Below are positions 35,800 through 45,704 of a stretch of DNA of 64,000 nt, in pieces. The notes below the pieces were generated by a model. The model made no database searches. It was not told where the DNA came from and was given only the letters and a program-made list of their open reading frames with translations. The position numbers and the translations under genes were made by a program. This DNA comes from Tanytarsus gracilentus (lineage: Eukaryota > Arthropoda > Insecta > Diptera > Chironomidae). The first letter of the stretch is position 1. Every line of letters starts with the position of its first letter. The stretch is taken from contig JAXRKN010000031.1 in assembly GCA_038502055.1 (NCBI GenBank), positions 1,178,001-1,242,000 on the forward strand. Direction: 5' to 3'.

Positions 35800-38700
35800 T
35801 TTTGGTCCAGTTTTAAATGCGCTTACTTGACCAGATCGACTCAACTTAAAGGTTTCATGGTATTGTTGCATGGTCCGTATGTAATAAAAACATTTCATTA
35901 CTATATGCGAGAGAAAGAGAGGCAACACGTATGTTTATTGAGAGATTGCAAATATACACAGCAAGTGCTGAGCAAAATAAAAATCTCTCGCACTATCAGA
36001 CGTGCGAATTTTATTTTCTTCCCAGCCTGAGGGTGATTGCAAATAGGGAAGTGGAAATTATAAAAATGATGTTGGAAAATGAAATTTTTTTTGTCGTTTT
36101 CTAAGGAAATCAATTAAATTTTTTTAAGTTCATCGGTTTTAAAATCCTTCATAATTTATGAAAAAGATATTCAATGGCAAACAATTTTCCGCAATCGCAC
36201 ATTTAAATCATTTTTATTGTGGCTATTTTACAGTCGACAATGCAACAACAAAAACACTTTTGAGAGCTAATAAAAAGAGAGCAAAAGATAAAAATGTTGC
36301 GATGTGTACATGATCATAAGCTCATGTGTATAATAAAAGATGAAAAATTATTACTTGTACGCCATGAAAGGTGAAGAAATTATTTTTTTCGGCTATCGCG
36401 GATCGAGGTAATTCCCTCTTGATAGAAAATCTCATATCATGCACGGAAAGTGATTTAAATAAAGCACATTGAGGCAGCTTCCATCTCCTCCTCTTTCAAG
36501 CACGTGAAATGTTTCTAATTTTTGGCACATATCAAATATTTATTGCGCATGCAAGAAGTGAACAGTTCAATTTATCAAAATAATTTTTAAAGCTCATAAA
36601 ACAATAACTGAAATTTTCAGCTTTAATCTTTAATAATGAAATTCTGGTTTTTAATGAATCAATTTAGTTATTACATAAAATGTCCACCCCCTGTCGACAA
36701 ATAATAAAGAAATGAAAGGGAATAATTGAAGACAATATGCTGCCGAGTGTGTTTCGTATGTACACAAAAAAATGCAAGCCTATTTAAAAATATCATTAAG
36801 ATGAAGTGACCGATCACTTTTTTCCCCTCATGCTTCATATTAGCCATGCGCTCGTTGAAAATTAAATTTCAACTTTTGACTTTTCATTAAGTGAAGTAAA
36901 AAATTATTTTTCTTTCTATTTTTACCTTTCTCTTAAAATTCGTTGCTCAATAAGTTATTCTTAATGAAATGCGAAAGGTTTTTTTTGTTGTGGATGAAAG
37001 ATTGATTTGGAGTTCTTGCGGAGGAAATTGTTCTCAAAAATTTCTAAATATTCTCAAGATTAATCCTAATTTTTAAAGTTAATTCATTGAAAATTCATTA
37101 ATTTTTAACAGAAATTTGGGTTATTAATTATTTATTTAAAATTTATTTCATCCCTTCACTTTTTTCAATTCCGTTCAAATTTTCCATATGAGATGGCTTA
37201 AAATTTAAATTGTGCCAAAAATTTGCATTCAATAAAGCACTTGATTGATGTCTATTTAGCATATATTCAGTGTTATATAGTACCGACAGTGAGACTTATA
37301 TCATGCCGAAATTTTGGGAGTTCTTCAAGTGAATTAAGTAAAAAGCAATTTATGCAATCGAAAACCATTGAAATGGATGATTTTTAAATTTCTAAAATAA
37401 AATTAAGTTAGGTTTAAATTTGAAAGTAAAACACTTAACAAAAAAATTAAAGAATTATAAATTATTGAAAAATTTAACGGTTAAGAAATAAAATTGATTT
37501 AATTTTTACTCAAATTTGAAAAATTTAAAAATAATTTCTTCCCTTGACTTTTTGATTTGACCCCAACCTGTTATACATACACCAATTTTTTTCTTGAGCG
37601 AATTTATTTTCATCCATTTTTATCTTCGATCTCTTCAGAAAGTGCCGGCGAATAAACAATGACCGAAGAAAATTGAATGAAAATGGATTGATTTTTTACG
37701 CTCCTCAAAGTGGGTTGGGATTTAGCATTGAGATGTGAAATATCACTTAATGTACATAATATGCAAAGTAGCAATTTTGTACTTCATTTTAACGCCTCAT
37801 CATTGTCTTAACGCACTTGTTAATTTAAATGCAAAACAGTGAAAAATATGAGAGCTGTGTCCTAATCTACATATGTGATGTCACTCTTTTATTACTCGCG
37901 GTAATAAAAAATGGCATTGCGAGCAGTTAAATTGTTTTGGCGAATGTTATGAAAGGCGAGCGAGTGATTTATCGTAGGATCATGTGGAGAAATTAAAATA
38001 TGACATATTTATTTCTTCGATATTTTTTTGAGTATGAAAATTAATTAAATTTTCAACAAATTTTCTAAGATTTATTTTAACAAATTAATTATTTAAAAGT
38101 TTTAATATTTTGTGAATTTAATTTTATAAAATCATGACTTCCAAAACTGACCTAAATTGTTTATAAATTCTTTCATTCATCAATCAACAAAAACCCTCTA
38201 AGTAAATGTGATGCAACCACTTAGCGACATTCAATCGATTTCAATTAATTTTTCTGTCAATAGATTTTTTCCACAGATAAAAATTAATAAAGAGGATCGT
38301 AAACTTCACGCAGTAAGTAACTGGAAAAAATTCGTGCACGCTTTGAAAATTAATGATGAAAAATTAAAAAACCTGCAATGAACTTTTTTTTTGTGGTGAA
38401 CCGCAATTGAATTATTACAAAATTACGCCCAAACTTGTTTACCTTTTCCTCCTCTTTACTCTCATTTTCTGCCACTCTCAGCTCATAAATCATCACATCA
38501 TCTTCTTTATATTACATTGGAAGTACAGAAGCCACAATAAAGCTTCCATGTTGCGGCGCTCAATTCCTTTTAGCATAAAGTAATGATCGATGATCGCTTT
38601 CTTGCTCATGAAAGCACTTTTTTTTGCGATCGACCGTAAATTCGGCGGAACCAATCGATCAGGTTTTTTGATATCACTCTAATGTATTGTTTCAAATTAA

Positions 38701-38915
38701 AATAATGACACTAATGCTGAAAGTGATTAATTTCAATGTCCGCATGAAAGGCTTTTTAGTAAAATGTGCAGAAAAAATTGTTACATAGTCACTGGAATTT
38801 TTTTACTAAAATTTATTATGTTCAAAAAATCTAACTTTAAAATTACAAAATAAATTTAATTTAAAAAACTCTTCTTGATCCAATTACAAAGAGATCATAA
38901 ATCATTAAAATCCTT
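35800..38915. other. Intergenic region, no gene recognised
   Basis: AT-rich with no convincing open frame on either strand; the longest (35632-35928 minus, 35827-36030 plus) overlap the presumed promoter of the neighbouring gene. No repeat array or structured RNA seen. Confidence 0.5.
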
Positions 38916-39811
38916 CTAAGCTCTTTGTGCCATCATTTGAAAGTAATTCGAGTGCATGTATGGCTTCACTCGAGGACTCAAAACCGTTGTTGACACTCTC
39001 GATGATGCCGCTGGCATATATTCATTCATATTCAAGCTCATCTCACTCTGCTGCGGTGTCACTGCACGTGTATATGACGTTAATGGAATTGAATGCGCTC
39101 CAATTGGAGTTGATCTTGTGTAAGAAGACTGCACGAGTTGATTTGTCTTTTGAATAGGAATTTGATGGTCTATTGAGGTGTCACTTAGCGTTGGAAGAGG
39201 CCGCGGTTCGAGGTAAGGCTGCATCATGAGAGGTCGAAGTACTTGAATGTACTGAACGGCAGTTTGTTTTGGCATCCCTTCGGGCGAAAGGTACTGCAAA
39301 AGGACGGGCTGTGGTGGAGCTGGACAAGTATTGGATTGTCAAAAATTTAACGGATTTTACAAATTTAAAATTTTTTACAGTTCAATAATGCAATCTCACC
39401 TGCCGTCATGATTTGAGGTGATGAAGTAGCTCCATTACCATTGACAGTGTATAAATATCCACCTCCCGACAATCGAACATTTGAGTGATCAAAGTGTGAA
39501 CCGTAAACAGAATTTGCACCCATTACGACATCGTCGTGGGTGATCTTGAAAGTCTGCAAACTTGAAGCACTCGTGGGAGTGGTTGACTTGATTTCGTAAT
39601 TGTCACTGCCTGTAATTGCATTAGGACTCGATGGTACTTTTGTCGCTTTCTCTCGAATATTTCGAAACTCATTCGAGTCAATAATTCCGGGATGTCCAAT
39701 GATTGAATGCCATTGAAGCAGAAAAATAATTAATTTAAACTGTAGGTGGGATTTTTGATTAAATTAAAATGCAATAAATTGTTGAAATTTACTTACGAAT
39801 AGCAATTTCAT
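38916..39811 (-). CDS. Secreted protein of 252 residues, unknown function
   Basis: Exons 39811-39797 (five codons), 39739-39400 and 39319-38916, all phases consistent. The start MKLLFFKLIIFLLQWHSIIG is a signal peptide. The mature protein is Ser/Thr/Pro-rich but less repetitive than its neighbours. It has a Gly-rich stretch (RLSGGGYLYTVNGNGATSS) and an ordered-looking block (QTAVQYIQVLRPLMMQPYLE). The second half has repeated SYTR motifs. No known domain and no cysteines are visible. Its gene structure (tiny first exon splitting the signal peptide, TATA box about 200 bases upstream) is the same as the other secreted genes here, suggesting similar regulation. Confidence 0.82.
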
Positions 39812-40006
39812 TGTCTGATGCTCTCTGATTTTTTGTGTATCTCAACACTTCATAAATTTTTCACCTCTTTAATAAATATTTTGGAATTTATCTTGCAGCT
39901 TAACTTTAATTAAATCTTTAATGCGATCCTTGAAAAATTATGCCACGATTATGTAGTGAGTGCATCATAAAATGGTAAATGAACTAAGCGCATGATTTGC
40001 AAGCTT

Positions 40007-40014
40007 CTTTTATA
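40007..40014 (-). promoter_or_regulatory. TATA box of the 252-residue secreted-protein gene
   Basis: TATAAAAG on the minus strand, about 200 bases upstream of the ATG at 39811, near a GCATGATTTGCAAGC segment. Confidence 0.6.
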
Positions 40015-40698
40015 TCATCTGAGGTAAGAGCTTTATGCCAATGAAACTGCTCAATCATGCAAAATAGACACAACCATCGCAAAGTTGTTAAAACGGATGA
40101 TAAACATTGCTTAAAAAATTATGAAAATTTATTTATCACATTAAAAAAAATAAATTTAGTAATTTTTCATAAAAAACTGGAATTTTTAGAAATTTACTCC
40201 TTAAAAAATCTAAATATTCCAACTCTGTCAATAATTAGAAAATTTCTCATCACGCGTCACTTTCTTCAAGATTATCAATGCAAAATTACTCTCCACCGCT
40301 AATTTTTATTTCAATCAACCGCATGCCATTAAATTACAATGAAACCAAGAGTGAACGATAACCAGCGAGAGAAAATTGAAAATTAATAATTTCTAACCTC
40401 ATCAAACGTGATTTCTTATCTGAATAATTTCACAACTGTTGTTTGCTCAGTTGCTCGTTTGCGGTCGATAATAAAAGATGAAAATCTGTGAACAAAAAGT
40501 GGAAAAAAGTAAAGGGTAGAACAATTTAATAATTTTCTATAATCATATTTATTTATAAATCATAAAAACTAGAAGCAAAAGCAAAATTTAATTCTTTATC
40601 TTTTTATAAAATTTTCATTTGGAACAATTTTCCAAAGGATTTTTTTGTGTACTGCATAAATTGGCACAATTGTCACCTAGAAAATAATCTATGTGAAT
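40015..40698. other. Intergenic region before the tRNA gene
   Basis: AT-rich; the open frame 40057-40302 on the plus strand is Lys/Leu/Ile/Asn-rich, as expected from random AT-rich DNA. It contains the upstream flank of the secreted gene on the minus strand. No other feature seen. Confidence 0.5.
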
Positions 40699-40769
40699 GC
40701 ACTCGTGTTGCAATGGTAGCATTAATGCCTCCCAAGTATTAGATTCGGGTTCGAATCCCGACGGGTGCA
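40699..40769 (+). tRNA. tRNA-Gly (anticodon CCC)
   Basis: A 71-base cloverleaf. The 7-bp acceptor stem GCACTCG pairs with CGGGTGC, with one G-T pair. The D arm has TGC/GCA around AATGGTA with a T-T mismatch at its base. The anticodon stem AATGC/GTATT encloses loop CTCCCAA, so the anticodon is CCC, reading GGG glycine codons. The T arm TCGGG-TTCGAAT-CCCGA is perfect, and the discriminator base is A. No intron. A run of seven T's at 40774-40780 is a pol III terminator. The B box (GGTTCGAATCC) is canonical, but the A box departs from consensus, so this could be a weakly expressed or decaying copy. The CCA end is absent, as normal for a eukaryotic gene. Confidence 0.85.
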
Positions 40770-40991
40770 TTTATTTTTTTAAAGCTTTACTATAAAAATT
40801 CTTTAAATAAATTTATTTTTTACAACCCTTTCTAAAAGTTTTGCTTTTTATTCGACGTCACAATGACAAAAAAATGTTTCAGAAATTTTTTTTACGAAAT
40901 ATTGAGACAAAATTTTATTGAGCATCTTTAATAATTGCTTCTGAATTTTTAGTGTAACCCACGAAGTGGTGTAACACTTATATGCGCCTAT

Positions 40992-41007
40992 TTCCGTCCG
41001 TCCGTCC

Positions 41008-41041
<34 letters not shown>
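40992..41041 (+). repeat. (TCCG)n(TCTG)n microsatellite
   Basis: About 50 bases of four-base repeats, first TCCG then TCTG, inside the transposon-like element. Its position corresponds to a different simple repeat (AGAAAGTA/AGAAAGTG) in the related element at 49144-49193. Confidence 0.85.
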
Positions 41042-41317
41042 TCCATCGAGATCTCGGCTCCTGAGATAGCTAGAGACTTCTAGTTTTCGCCAAATGGTAG
41101 GTCTATGAATTTAGATTCGGCCATTTTAGGAATTATGAGGGTCATGACCACAGGTCGTGCCATGGACAGCCCTAAATGCCATTTTTCACACAAATTTCCT
41201 GTTATATGGCTTCATGTATGTCGTTGAACTCGTATTTGTATCAGGAATCGAAAGGCATTGATGATATTTGAGGATTTTTGAGGTGTTGGTCTATTTGTTT
41301 GTGTTGTGGTGTTTTTT

Positions 41318-41386
41318 GGGGGCGGTGGGCTTATTTGGGTTGCGGGGTTGGGTGGGGGCTGATGGAAGGGATGGAGGGAGGTAGGG
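41318..41386 (+). other. G-quadruplex-forming G-rich tract
   Basis: At least eight runs of three to five G's in 69 bases (for example GGGGGCGGTGGG and GCGGGGTTGGGTGGGGG), with further GG/GGG runs to about 41460. The loops are short enough for G-quadruplex formation. In a strongly AT-rich region this is exceptional. It lies inside the transposon-like element. Confidence 0.7.
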
Positions 41387-41613
41387 AAAATAATGGGAAA
41401 ATAAGGATGGGTGAAGGAAAAGGGAATGGGGAAGATAGAAATAGAAAATGGTGGGAATAAGTGGATTAATAATTGGAATTTTTCGTAGGCTTCCCTTTGG
41501 CTTCTCCAAGGCTTCTTCATAGGACTTCCCCATGTTACATTTCCAATACTGATCTGTTACAAGTGGGTTACACGGCAACACCCACGTGTGGGTTTTGAAA
41601 CATTTTTTTTAAC

Positions 41614-41650
41614 ATGACCTCCAAGATCGTCTCCGAAGAATACATCAAAG
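41614..41650 (+). CDS. Orphan first coding exon (partial gene)
   Basis: ATG followed by twelve codons rich in C/G third positions (MTSKIVSEEYIK), then AAAG and a GTAATT donor in phase 1. The codon choice is unlike the surrounding AT-rich DNA and suggests a well-expressed gene. It starts 41 bases after the end of the transposon-like element. I could not find a convincing second exon: acceptors at 41979/41980 and 42587/42588 read only short frames before a stop. VSEEYIK resembles the start of BolA-family proteins, but no HRLVN-type segment was found downstream, so I give no function. It may be a real first exon with a distant continuation, a damaged gene, or chance. Confidence 0.3.
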
Positions 41651-42939
41651 GTAATTTACTAAAACCCGAAAATTCGCTAAAAATCAAATTCTAAGAAACA
41701 AACAAAAAAAATCCATTAGCCAAAATTAAAAATCATCCATCACAAAAATTTCAAATCAACTCTCGATCAAATAGAAAAGATTTAAATGCGCGAACGAACA
41801 CCGAGCTTTTAAAGCGAAACGAATTGAAATCGCTGAAACAATAAGTTACCCGGCACACCTTTAAACTGTAGCGATTAATTGTCTTTCAAACCTTACAAAA
41901 ATAAATTAAATGAAATTCTATCCAAAGATCTTTTTTCTCTCTTGCTTCAATGTTAAACTTTCCCTTTCAGCATCAAATTACGCGGCAACAAGTGAACTCG
42001 TTTTTACTTTCGTTTGATAAATTTTTTTGCGCTGCTTTAGATGAAGGTAATTTTGACCAGTTTACTTCTCGATGTATTTCGTGAGTAATAGCGTCCAGTG
42101 AGAACTAAACTAAACTATAGTATATTTGTGTCCTACTAATTTTTAATGCCATAAAATCAATTTATATTTTTAATAAACTTATTTTTCTAGCTGGGTTGAA
42201 TTTAAATTTGTTTTTCCTTCAACCCAACAGTAACCGCGGCAAAAAGACCTTGCACTTCAGTCGGCTGTGAGAAAGTTAATAAAAGAGTGCTTTAACCTCA
42301 TTCTCCGTCTCTCGACTTCGTATATCATTCGTTACAACGATTTCATTCACAAAACTATTCCAGTGGCTGTTATGAAATAACTTCTCGTTTAAAAACAATT
42401 TTTATGACGTGAACATGCTGATTATTGCATGAACACACACACACATTTTCCACCTCATTCGCACAAGGAATCTTTTTTTTGCTGAAAATAAAGCGTTGCA
42501 TAACTCAACTCCTCGCGTATCACTCATGAACTTTCTACGTGTTTTGAGCTTCAATTAAATTGTTTTTATTTTTCTTCTTTCTTTCTAGAGAAAATTATCT
42601 CCAGTCAAAGTCATTTAAACATGAAATATTTAGTGCATGCTTTTACGAGCATTTCGATGGAAACAACAATGGGACATTAACAACAGTGATGATTATGAGA
42701 CGATGGAAATTATGTTTGTGTAAAGGGATAAATTTAATTAACAATTTTTCGAGAGTAACAAATTTAAATTAAGTTATGAAACTTTTTGAGATTATCAAAA
42801 ATTTCAAATAATTTTTAAAAAATCAACAAGTTTTTTTACTCTCTTTAAAAGTTAATAAATCACCCAAAAACACATTTCTAATTTCCATCTCACTCACTTT
42901 TTTTTGATGAAATAAATTAATAACAAAAAAGTTTATAAT
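41651..42939. other. Region after the orphan exon, no gene recognised
   Basis: Contains good-looking splice acceptors (CCCTTTCAG ending at 41979, TTTCTTTCTAG ending near 42587) and donors, but no frame long enough to call. The high end is the 3' flank of the minus-strand YLPP-repeat gene. Confidence 0.4.
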
Positions 42940-45525
42940 TTATTTATGACCGCCATAATGGAACTCGGACGAGTCATAAACTTCTTGCGATGATTGTTGA
43001 TGTGATGAGTAGGGATTGTTTGGTGGAAGATAGGTGTTTGATTGAGTTGGTTGTGGTGCCGGAATGTAGCTGTTGACAGGTGGCAAATAATTAGTTTTGG
43101 GCTTTTCAATCTTGACTGGTGGAAGATAAGTTTTTGTTGGTGCAGCTGATGGTGGAAGATATGAATTTTTTGGTGCTTCAACTTTTGAGGGTTGATGGTA
43201 TGAAGAAGCGGCTGAAGGATAAGAATGAACTGGAGTCGATGGTGGTAGATAAGAATTTAAAGGAGCTTGAGGTTGAATGTAAGAGTTTGAGGGTGCATAT
43301 GATGGCTTTCCAGCTGGAACTTGAACGTATTGAACTTCATAGTTGATTGGAGCTGACTGTGGTGCATACTGTTGAGCATATTGCTGATAATATTCTTTTG
43401 GCAATTGAGATTGTTGCTGGTAATATTCTTTAGGTACTTGTTGTGTGTAATATTGTTCTTTTGGTGGTGCATAGCTCTGATATTGTTCCTTTACTGGAGC
43501 AACAAATTGTTCTTTAGCTGGCAAGTAATTCTTTGATGGAGTATAATCAACAAACTTTTCATATCGATAAGGCTCTGATTTAATTATTGAAGCTCCCATG
43601 AATGGTGATGGCTTAAATGGTCTTTCAGTTGGTGTAAAAACATACGATGGAACATCATAAGATTGCTGTTTTGTGTATGAACTTGAGATTGGCTGAAGTG
43701 AAGAGATTGTCGAATAATGACTTAAACCCTTTGAGCCTTGAGCATAGTCTGGAACTTTACCATGTGACTTTTGTCCAATTGAAACTGTCTGAGGAACATA
43801 AATTGCAGCTGGTGATTGTGTGAAACTTTGAGCATAATGTGCAGGTGCATAACTGGCCATCTGGTATGACTGCTGTTGATAGGGTTGGTATGATTGTGAT
43901 TGTTGATAGTATGGCATGCTTTTAAGGTTTGATGCTTGGTTGACTGGAAAAGCGATAAGTTTTTCATAATTTCCAAAACTTCCAGGATATTGACTGTATG
44001 ACTCATATTGTGGATAATTTAAGCTGTAATCTTCGAGTTGTTTAACTTGATGATGAAATAAGTTTTCAATCTGTTGAGTTGGTGCGATAAATGAAGTTGG
44101 ATGATATTGCTCATGATGTTGTTGTTGTTGTGGAGCTTCTTGTTTTTGTTGGACATACTCTAATGGTGCAACTTTATGTTGCTGCTGTTGTTGTTGTTGT
44201 TGAGGGTAATGCTCAACATGAGTATGTTTTGGTTGTGGTGGCTGAGCATGGACGGCAGCAGGACTATGGAATGCTTTTTGGGGTACATCGTATGAGTAAG
44301 AAATACCAGTTGGTGCGTCACGCTTCTCCTTTGGATCTTTTTGATCTTTCAACGCGGTGACTTTAGCTTTTCCGGCATTTTTTTCGGCGGCGGATGCGAA
44401 GCTCATCAAAGCGACGAGCACGAGGAAGAGCTGAAAGTGAAAAAAATCAGAATGAGGAAAAATTATTACAATTCCGCAAAATATTAATTAAAACTCTTGA
44501 CTCTTAATTAATCCATGATCTGATCAAATCATAAGCTTCACACTTCTTTATAAGATCTTAAGATGATTTTATTTAGGTTGAAAATTCAAGCGATGGAAAT
44601 TTGTAATTTTACCAGTAAGTTTTAAAAAAATTTCTTTCAGTTAAATTTTCAAACATATTTTTCAAGTGTTCATCCCTACTTTAAAGTCACAAAACCGTCA
44701 CAAACAGCAATTAAAATATTTTTTTCTCTTCTCTTCTTTTGTCATGGCGAGTCTATGTCCGCTTTATTTTTAGTTTTTAAATCATTCATCTGCGTACGTA
44801 TGCTATAAAGCCTCGGTGAATTTTATTCATCTCGCTTGATAAATCTCTTATGTCATCATTTTAATAATGAGACACAAGAATAAAAGAATTCTCTCTGATC
44901 ACAAAGGAAGATCAGAGTTTGAAGGTTAAGAGTTAAATTCGCATGAACAAGCTCGATTTAATTTGTTTTAAATATCACTTTATAACATATTTACTGGCAT
45001 TATCCGGTGGTCGTAATAAAATTTGCATTAAGTAGTAAAATCACATTAAGCATGATGAAGATTTTTATCGATTTATTTAATTGAATTTTATGGAGTTTTA
45101 AATTTTCAATATGGAAAGAGTGTAAAATTGGATTTGAGTCAATTTGTTACATAAAATTTTGATTTATTTCGGTAAAAAAATGGATTTAAAAAAATTATTG
45201 ACAAAACCTGATTTAAAAAATTTATATTGATCTCAAAAAATTTTAATAAATTAAGGATATTGTAAAAAGTTATAATAAATTTAATTTGAAACTGGTTCGA
45301 GTATTAAAAATCATTTGAATATTTAGTTTTGTTTAAAATTCTTTTTTTAAATTGTGACACTAAAGTTTTTAACTTTTAATTTATTTTTTAACTTTAATCG
45401 CATTTTTCACTTTAATTATCATCACATTTTTGCACATTTTCCTATGTCTTAATATTTTTTCATTCGAGTAATCCTTCCGCATGATTCCTTAAATATTTTC
45501 TTCAACTCACTTCAACTTTCCACAT
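42940..45525 (-). CDS. Secreted Tyr/Gln/Pro-rich protein with YLPP repeats
   Basis: Exon 1 at 45525-45511 (five codons) and exon 2 at 44430-42940 give 501 residues. The joined start MWKVELFLVLVALMSFASAA is a signal peptide. A Lys-rich segment and a KEKR site follow, where cleavage is possible. The body is Gln/Tyr/Ser/Pro-rich with repeats of the type KEQYxxxPKEYYQQ and, in the last 110 residues, several copies of N/K-x-YLPP (SYLPPS, TYLPPV, NYLPPV, TYLPPN). Such Tyr-Pro repeats occur in insect cuticle and matrix proteins, where tyrosines can be cross-linked; a matrix role here is inference. No cysteines or folded domain are visible. A TATA box lies 173 bases upstream of the ATG, and the intron is 1.08 kb. 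Confidence 0.85.
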
Positions 45526-45697
45526 ATTTGCAATTGTTTCACAAAAATTTCCTTGTTAAATTGAAAAATATTTTTAATTTAAAATATTTCTTTTAATCAA
45601 ACTTAATTCACGAAAAAGTAAATTTTATAATGAGAGCACGTCCAACTACTTCGTGGTATGAAAATGAAGTAATATTTAACCACCATCTAGCATTCGT

Positions 45698-45704
45698 TTT
45701 TATA
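45698..45704 (-). promoter_or_regulatory. TATA box of the YLPP-repeat gene
   Basis: TATAAAA on the minus strand. About 30 bases downstream lies CTTCATTTTC, a fair insect initiator. Leader predicted at about 140 bases. Confidence 0.6.

Larger units (their letters stand above)
40952..41573. mobile_element. Non-autonomous transposon-like element with terminal inverted repeats
   Basis: A 622-base element bounded by GTGTAACCCAC (40952-40962) and its exact inverse GTGGGTTACAC (41563-41573). Similarity extends inward with gaps. A short hairpin (CCAC-GAA-GTGG) lies at the left end. Inside are a (TCCG)/(TCTG) microsatellite, then segments whose reverse complement matches the 48-49 kb repeat element, including a 70-base stretch (41205-41278) matching its 120-base tandem unit. 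An unusual G-rich stretch follows. No coding capacity for a transposase. I found no clear target-site duplication, so the exact termini and class (MITE or other) are uncertain. Confidence 0.65.

Noticed and set aside
41291..41581. Pro-rich minus-strand open frames across the G-rich tract
   Set aside because: Explained by translating the C-rich complement of the G-quadruplex tract within a mobile element.
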